A program made the translations under genes and the position numbers. Of a stretch of 29,261 nt of DNA, positions 26,634 to 29,261 are shown in pieces (within the stretch, counting starts at the first letter, position 1; the number at the start of each line of letters is the position of its first letter). The DNA is from an uncultured Blautia sp. GTDB taxonomy: Bacteria > Bacillota > Clostridia > Lachnospirales > Lachnospiraceae. The stretch covers positions 1 through 29,261 of the forward strand of contig CAKRRG010000035.1 of assembly GCA_934394545.1 (NCBI GenBank). Direction: 5' to 3'. The notes beneath the pieces were generated by a model. It saw only the letters and a list, made by a program, of their open reading frames with translations. It was not told the origin of the DNA and did not search any database.

Positions 26634-26662
26634 ATAATATATCATTTTTTTAACTTTGTCAA
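26634..26662 (-). promoter_or_regulatory. Promoter of pyrG-gltB-gltD
   Basis: TTGACA (26662-26657), 17-bp spacer, TATTAT (26639-26634). The predicted start near 26627 lies in ATACCATA, so the GGGC start used in the CTP-sensing pyrG switch of Bacillus is absent. Confidence 0.8.
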
Positions 26663-26692
26663 TCCGCTTTTTTCATTTTTAAAACAGATTCT

Positions 26693-26773
26693 ATAAAGTA
26701 AAAAAAACAGATGCTGTCGGGGGATACCATGCTGTCTCATATCATCAAGCCTTCCCCGGCAATACCTGTTTTT
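26693..26773 (-). terminator. Large structured terminator after the HPr-like gene
   Basis: AAAAAACAG (26701-26709) pairs with CTGTTTTTT (26765-26773), and an inner CGGGGGA (26717-26723) pairs with TTCCCCG (26751-26757), separated by internal loops. The apical loop is about 27 nt. On the minus strand a run of T residues follows, so it can end the HPr-like transcript. It is larger than a usual terminator and contains ATGCTGTC twice (26710-26717, 26728-26735). Two small hairpins (26786-26801 and 26802-26814) lie between it and the stop codon. Confidence 0.65.
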
Positions 26774-26824
26774 TACGAATGGATGTGCACCCCGAATGGT
26801 GCCTGTTCACAACAGCTGAAATTC

Positions 26825-27055
26825 TCAGGCAACTGCAAACTTCTGTAATATACGGTTAAATTCCTTGCTCTCGCCATGGCACTGTACAGTAAGAATCTGT
26901 GTAAGATCCATGCTTAAAACTCCCAGAATGGATTTCGCATCAATAATGATTCTGTTATAGAAAACATCTATGTCAAAATCACATTTTCCTGCTGCCCTTA
27001 CAAATTCTTTCACATCATCTGTCGCATTCAGCTTAATCTGCTTCTGACTCATCAT
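26825..27055 (-). CDS. HPr-like protein lacking the catalytic His loop (Crh-like)
   Basis: About 76 residues; AAAGGG precedes two adjacent ATGs (27055 and 27052), either of which may be used. It aligns with the HPr fold, but the active-site segment with His15 (IHARPA in Bacillus HPr) is deleted: KLNATDD runs straight into VKEFVRAAGK. The regulatory-serine helix is kept as DAKSILGVLSMDL, with S42 at the HPr Ser46 place. It therefore cannot carry PTS phosphate on His but could be phosphorylated by HPr kinase and act as a CcpA corepressor, like Crh. A monocistronic gene with its own promoter and a cre-like operator. The role is inferred. Confidence 0.8.
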   Translation of the reverse strand: MMSQKQIKLNATDDVKEFVRAAGKCDFDIDVFYNRIIIDAKSILGVLSMDLTQILTVQCHGESKEFNRILQKFAVA

Positions 27056-27109
27056 TATCACCCTTTCTGTTCTACAGGAATTACTACTCCTTTACTAATC
27101 AATAGGATG

Positions 27110-27126
27110 TGTGAAAACGTTTTCCC
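27110..27126. promoter_or_regulatory. cre-like operator (CcpA/LacI-family site)
   Basis: TGTGAAAACGTTTTCCC contains the perfect 12-bp palindrome GAAAACGTTTTC (27113-27124) and fits the catabolite-responsive element pattern TGAAANCGNTTTCA at all but the last position. It lies at about +7 to +23 of the HPr-like gene transcript, where bound repressor would block transcription. This points to catabolite control of a gene whose product resembles a CcpA cofactor. Confidence 0.7.
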
Positions 27127-27139
27127 TTGATTGAGCCAA

Positions 27140-27168
27140 ATTATGCAACATATCTCGAAATTTGTCAA
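27140..27168 (-). promoter_or_regulatory. Promoter of the HPr-like gene
   Basis: TTGACA (27168-27163), 17-bp spacer, CATAAT (27145-27140). The expected start is near 27133, just upstream of the cre-like site. The remaining gap 27169-27311 is AT-rich and includes the palindrome TATTTTTTAAAAAATA; no clear purF terminator is visible. Confidence 0.8.
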
Positions 27169-27311
27169 GTTGTTTTTGGGGCATATTTATTTTACGTATT
27201 TTTTAAAAAATATACATATTGCACAATTTTTATGTGCGTATTTTGTATACTAATTACAATTTTGCTGTTTAAATTGTTCTGCTGCAATCCGTACAAATAG
27301 AAACTTGAATC

Positions 27312-28736
27312 TCAGACCTTATGAATCTCAAAATCATTTTGTAAATTATTCTCATCCGGAATCTCCATAGGATATTGTCCGTCAAAGCACGCCTTACATA
27401 TAGGAAGTCCTCCTGCCATCCCTTCCAGGTAATCAATTTCCATATAGCCCAAGGAATCTGCCCCGATCATCTTACAGATTTCCTCTGTGGAATGACGGGC
27501 TGCGATCAGCTGGTCGTTGCTAGGCACATCCGTTCCAAAATAACAAGGGTGTAAAAACGGCGGTGAACTGATTCTTACATGTACCTCAAGAGCACCTGCC
27601 TCCTTTAACATCCGGATCAGATTGGCTATGGTTGTTCCTCGTACAATGGAATCATCCACAAGTACGATACGTTTCCCTTTTACAACAGCATCCAGTACAC
27701 TAAGCTTCAGATGGACGCTGGATTCTCTTTCTTTCTGGGTTGGTTTGATAAAGGTTCTGCCGATATAAGAATTCTTATAAAATGCAAATCCGAAAGGAAT
27801 TCCCGATTCTTCTGAAAAACCTTTTGCAGCAGGAAGTCCGGATTCCGGAACACCGGTAACAAGATCTGCTTCTACAGGATAAGATTTGGCAAGGGATTTA
27901 CCACCACGAATACGGGCGTCATAGATTTTTACACCGTCCATGGTACTGTCCAGTCTTGCAAAATAGATGTATTCAAAAACGCAGTGAGCCCTGGTTTTCA
28001 CCATATTCGCAAGGGTCATATCTGACTTGATTCCTTTGCTGCTGATGGTCACCATCTCACCTGGCTGGATATCACGGATAAACTCAGCACCCACAGAGGT
28101 AAGTGCACAGCTTTCAGAAGCCAGTACATAAGCATTGTCTCTTTTCCCAAGACAGAGAGGCTTTAAACCATAAGGATCACGTACCCCAATCAGCTTGCGG
28201 GGACTCATGATCACAAGGCCATATGCGCCCTGAAGCTTTTTGGCTGTATTCAGAACTGCATCTTCTACACTGCTTGTATGTACCCGCTCTCTTGCAACGT
28301 GAAATGCGATCACCTCTGAATCAGTGGTCGTATGAAAAACTGCTCCGCTCTGGATCAGTTCCCATTTCAGTGTCTTGGTGTTAACCAGGTTTCCGTTATG
28401 AGCCAGTGCCAGGCTTCCCTTTACATAAGACAGGACAAGAGGCTGGGCATTCTCGGCAACAGAAGCTCCTGTTGTGGAATAACGAACATGTCCGATTCCG
28501 ATATCTCCGCTTATCTTATGAAGTGTTTCTTCACGAAGTACCTCACTCACCAGTCCCAGATCCTTATGAAATTTCACATTTCCCACAGGACCCTTTGTGT
28601 CTGATACAGCCAGTCCGCAAGCCTCCTGGCCACGATGCTGCAAGGATGTAAGACCATAATAAATGGACGATGTTACATCATTTCCATCCAGGTCATAGAT
28701 CCCGAAGACACCACACTCTTCTTTAATTTCCGCCAT
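27312..28736 (-). CDS. purF: Amidophosphoribosyltransferase
   Basis: 474-residue first enzyme of purine synthesis, making phosphoribosylamine from PRPP and glutamine. It is of the Bacillus type: a short propeptide of 7 residues before nucleophile C8 (EECGVFGIYD), an N-terminal class II glutaminase domain (8-235), and a phosphoribosyltransferase domain with PRPP loop VLVDDSIVRGTT (358-369). Cluster cysteines C252, C398, C447 and C450 indicate an oxygen-sensitive [4Fe-4S] centre, fitting an anaerobe. The ATG at 28736 follows GAGGAGG. It stands alone rather than in a pur operon, next to glutamine genes. Feedback by nucleotides is expected from the family. Confidence 0.97.
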   Translation of the reverse strand: MAEIKEECGVFGIYDLDGNDVTSSIYYGLTSLQHRGQEACGLAVSDTKGPVGNVKFHKDLGLVSEVLREETLHKISGDIGIGHVRYSTTGASVAENAQPLVLSYVKGSLALAHNGNLVNTKTLKWELIQSGAVFHTTTDSEVIAFHVARERVHTSSVEDAVLNTAKKLQGAYGLVIMSPRKLIGVRDPYGLKPLCLGKRDNAYVLASESCALTSVGAEFIRDIQPGEMVTISSKGIKSDMTLANMVKTRAHCVFEYIYFARLDSTMDGVKIYDARIRGGKSLAKSYPVEADLVTGVPESGLPAAKGFSEESGIPFGFAFYKNSYIGRTFIKPTQKERESSVHLKLSVLDAVVKGKRIVLVDDSIVRGTTIANLIRMLKEAGALEVHVRISSPPFLHPCYFGTDVPSNDQLIAARHSTEEICKMIGADSLGYMEIDYLEGMAGGLPICKACFDGQYPMEIPDENNLQNDFEIHKV

Positions 28737-28782
28737 TTGTTTTCCTCCTCGGTACTGAGTTTATTTTCAGTAAACAAGAGAA

Positions 28783-28810
28783 ATTATAATAAAAGAAGTT
28801 CATTTGTCAA
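28783..28810 (-). promoter_or_regulatory. Promoter of purF
   Basis: TTGACA (28810-28805), 16-bp spacer, TATAAT (28788-28783), both consensus. The leader is only about 40 nt, with no attenuator. The palindrome AAGTATACTT (28809-28818) overlaps the upstream edge of the -35. Confidence 0.85.
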
Positions 28811-28855
28811 GTATACTTCTCTTAATTTTTTTACGTATTTTTTTCAAAAAAACTC

Positions 28856-28883
28856 TTGACATCTGATTTTTTTTGAGTATACT
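28856..28883 (+). promoter_or_regulatory. Promoter of glnN
   Basis: TTGACA (28856-28861), 16-bp spacer rich in T, TATACT (28878-28883). The expected start is near 28890, immediately before the hexaloop hairpin. Divergent from purF. Confidence 0.82.
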
Positions 28884-28892
28884 ACAAAACAT

Positions 28893-28908
28893 AAAGCAAA
28901 GGCGCTTT
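28893..28908 (+). promoter_or_regulatory. ANTAR-type hexaloop hairpin in the glnN leader
   Basis: AAAGC-AAAGGC-GCTTT: a 5-bp stem and a hexaloop with A1 and G4, the same loop as in the pyrG leader but with a different paired stem. It shares bases 28899-28908 with the terminator 5' arm, so the two exclude each other. Confidence 0.6.
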
Positions 28909-28947
28909 GGATTACAGAAATGTATCCAAGGTGCCTTTTTCTTTTTT
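28899..28947 (+). terminator. Leader terminator (attenuator) of glnN
   Basis: AAGGCGCTTTGGAT (28899-28912) pairs with ATCCAAGGTGCCTT (28924-28937) over 14 positions including two G-T pairs, and is capped by ACA-GAAA-TGT. TTTTTCTTTTTT follows. A strong intrinsic terminator about 55 nt upstream of the glnN ATG, inside its own leader. Confidence 0.85.
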
Positions 28948-29001
28948 AATTAAAAATTCAGGATGAAGAAAGACATGAAAAATGAAAGGAGCGTATCCGT
29001 T

Positions 29002-29261
29002 ATGACACAGAGTATTCCCGAAATTTATGGAAGTCTTGTTTTCAACGACAGGATCATGCGCAGTAAATTACCAAAAGACATGTATAAGGCACTGAAGAAG
29101 ACCATTGAGAATGGTACTCATCTGGAGCTTGACGTTGCAAATTCCGTTGCAGTGGCAATGAAGGAATGGGCAATCGAAAATGGTGCTACCCATTATACAC
29201 ATTGGTTCCAGCCTATGACAAATGTAACTGCCGAGAAACATGACAGCTTCATTTCTCCTAC
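29002..29261 (+). CDS. glnN: Glutamine synthetase, type III (N-terminal part, cut by right edge)
   Basis: The first 86 codons are present. The start MTQSIPEIYGSLVFNDRIM and the segment THYTHWFQPMTNVTAEKHDSF match GSIII (GlnN), a large (about 700-residue) glutamine synthetase family common in gut anaerobes. ATG 29002 has AAAGGAG 10 nt upstream; an in-frame ATG at 28975 has a poorer site. Its leader carries a terminator overlapped by an ANTAR-type hairpin. This genome region thus encodes two unrelated-size glutamine synthetases under what looks like the same type of control. Confidence 0.93.
   Translation, partial: MTQSIPEIYGSLVFNDRIMRSKLPKDMYKALKKTIENGTHLELDVANSVAVAMKEWAIENGATHYTHWFQPMTNVTAEKHDSFISP

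Noticed and set aside
26780..26850. Glycine-riboswitch-like text on the + strand (CACCCCGAATGGTGCC followed by TTCTCAGGC)
   Set aside because: The tail lies inside the 3' end of the oppositely oriented HPr-like gene, the upstream aptamer half is not convincing, and no + strand gene follows.

Overview
The window looks like a chromosomal segment of a gut-type Firmicute, most likely Clostridia, family Lachnospiraceae. Reasons are the short archaeal/clostridial-type leuCD, an indirect Asn-tRNA pathway built on an archaeal-type AspRS plus GatCAB, an LL-diaminopimelate aminotransferase (DapL), a type I glutamine synthetase followed by an ANTAR protein, a type III glutamine synthetase, and strong AGGAGG ribosome sites with TTGACA/TATAAT promoters. 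I see no rRNA, tRNA, IS element, CRISPR array or phage gene; this is core metabolism. The genus is not determined.

Layout. 1-4.9 kb: branched-chain amino-acid genes read leftward (ilvN, ilvC, leuC, leuD, then a partial DUF2442 gene) with a LysR regulator on the + strand between ilvC and leuC. 4.9-7.1 kb: a tyrosine-phosphatase-like gene and a divergent AEC-family transporter. 7.1-10.7 kb: a tight leftward group of cupin, M18 aminopeptidase, HAD phosphatase and M20 amidohydrolase. 10.8-18.7 kb: one long leftward unit, glnA - ANTAR regulator - aspS - gatC - gatA - gatB - dapL, ending in a terminator. 18.8-26.7 kb: pyrG - gltB - gltD. 26.8-28.8 kb: an HPr-like gene lacking the catalytic-His loop, with a cre-like operator, and purF. 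28.85 kb to the right edge: a divergent promoter, a leader and the first 86 codons of glnN (type III glutamine synthetase).

How it fits together. From about 10.8 kb rightward almost every gene makes, spends or recycles glutamine or glutamate: two glutamine synthetases of different families, glutamate synthase, CTP synthase, PurF, GatCAB, and DapL with glutamate as amino donor. The most interesting signal is regulatory. The leaders of glnA, pyrG(-gltBD) and glnN each start just after a strong promoter with a short hairpin whose loop is a hexanucleotide with A at position 1 and G at position 4 (AAGGGC, AAAGGC, AAAGGC). In each, that hairpin overlaps the 5' arm of a terminator-like hairpin, so the two cannot form together. 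The three hairpin stems differ in sequence but keep pairing. This is the expected design of an ANTAR-protein antitermination switch, and an ANTAR gene lies directly downstream of glnA. I infer a local glutamine regulon controlled by antitermination, in an unusual form with one visible ANTAR hairpin per leader and an ANTAR protein whose receiver domain lacks the phospho-accepting Asp.

Other points: the glnA product differs from the Bacillus enzyme at three positions linked to feedback control and catalysis; the ketol-acid reductoisomerase cofactor loop suggests altered NAD(P)H preference; and the leuC/lysR intergenic region carries tandem palindromic repeats.
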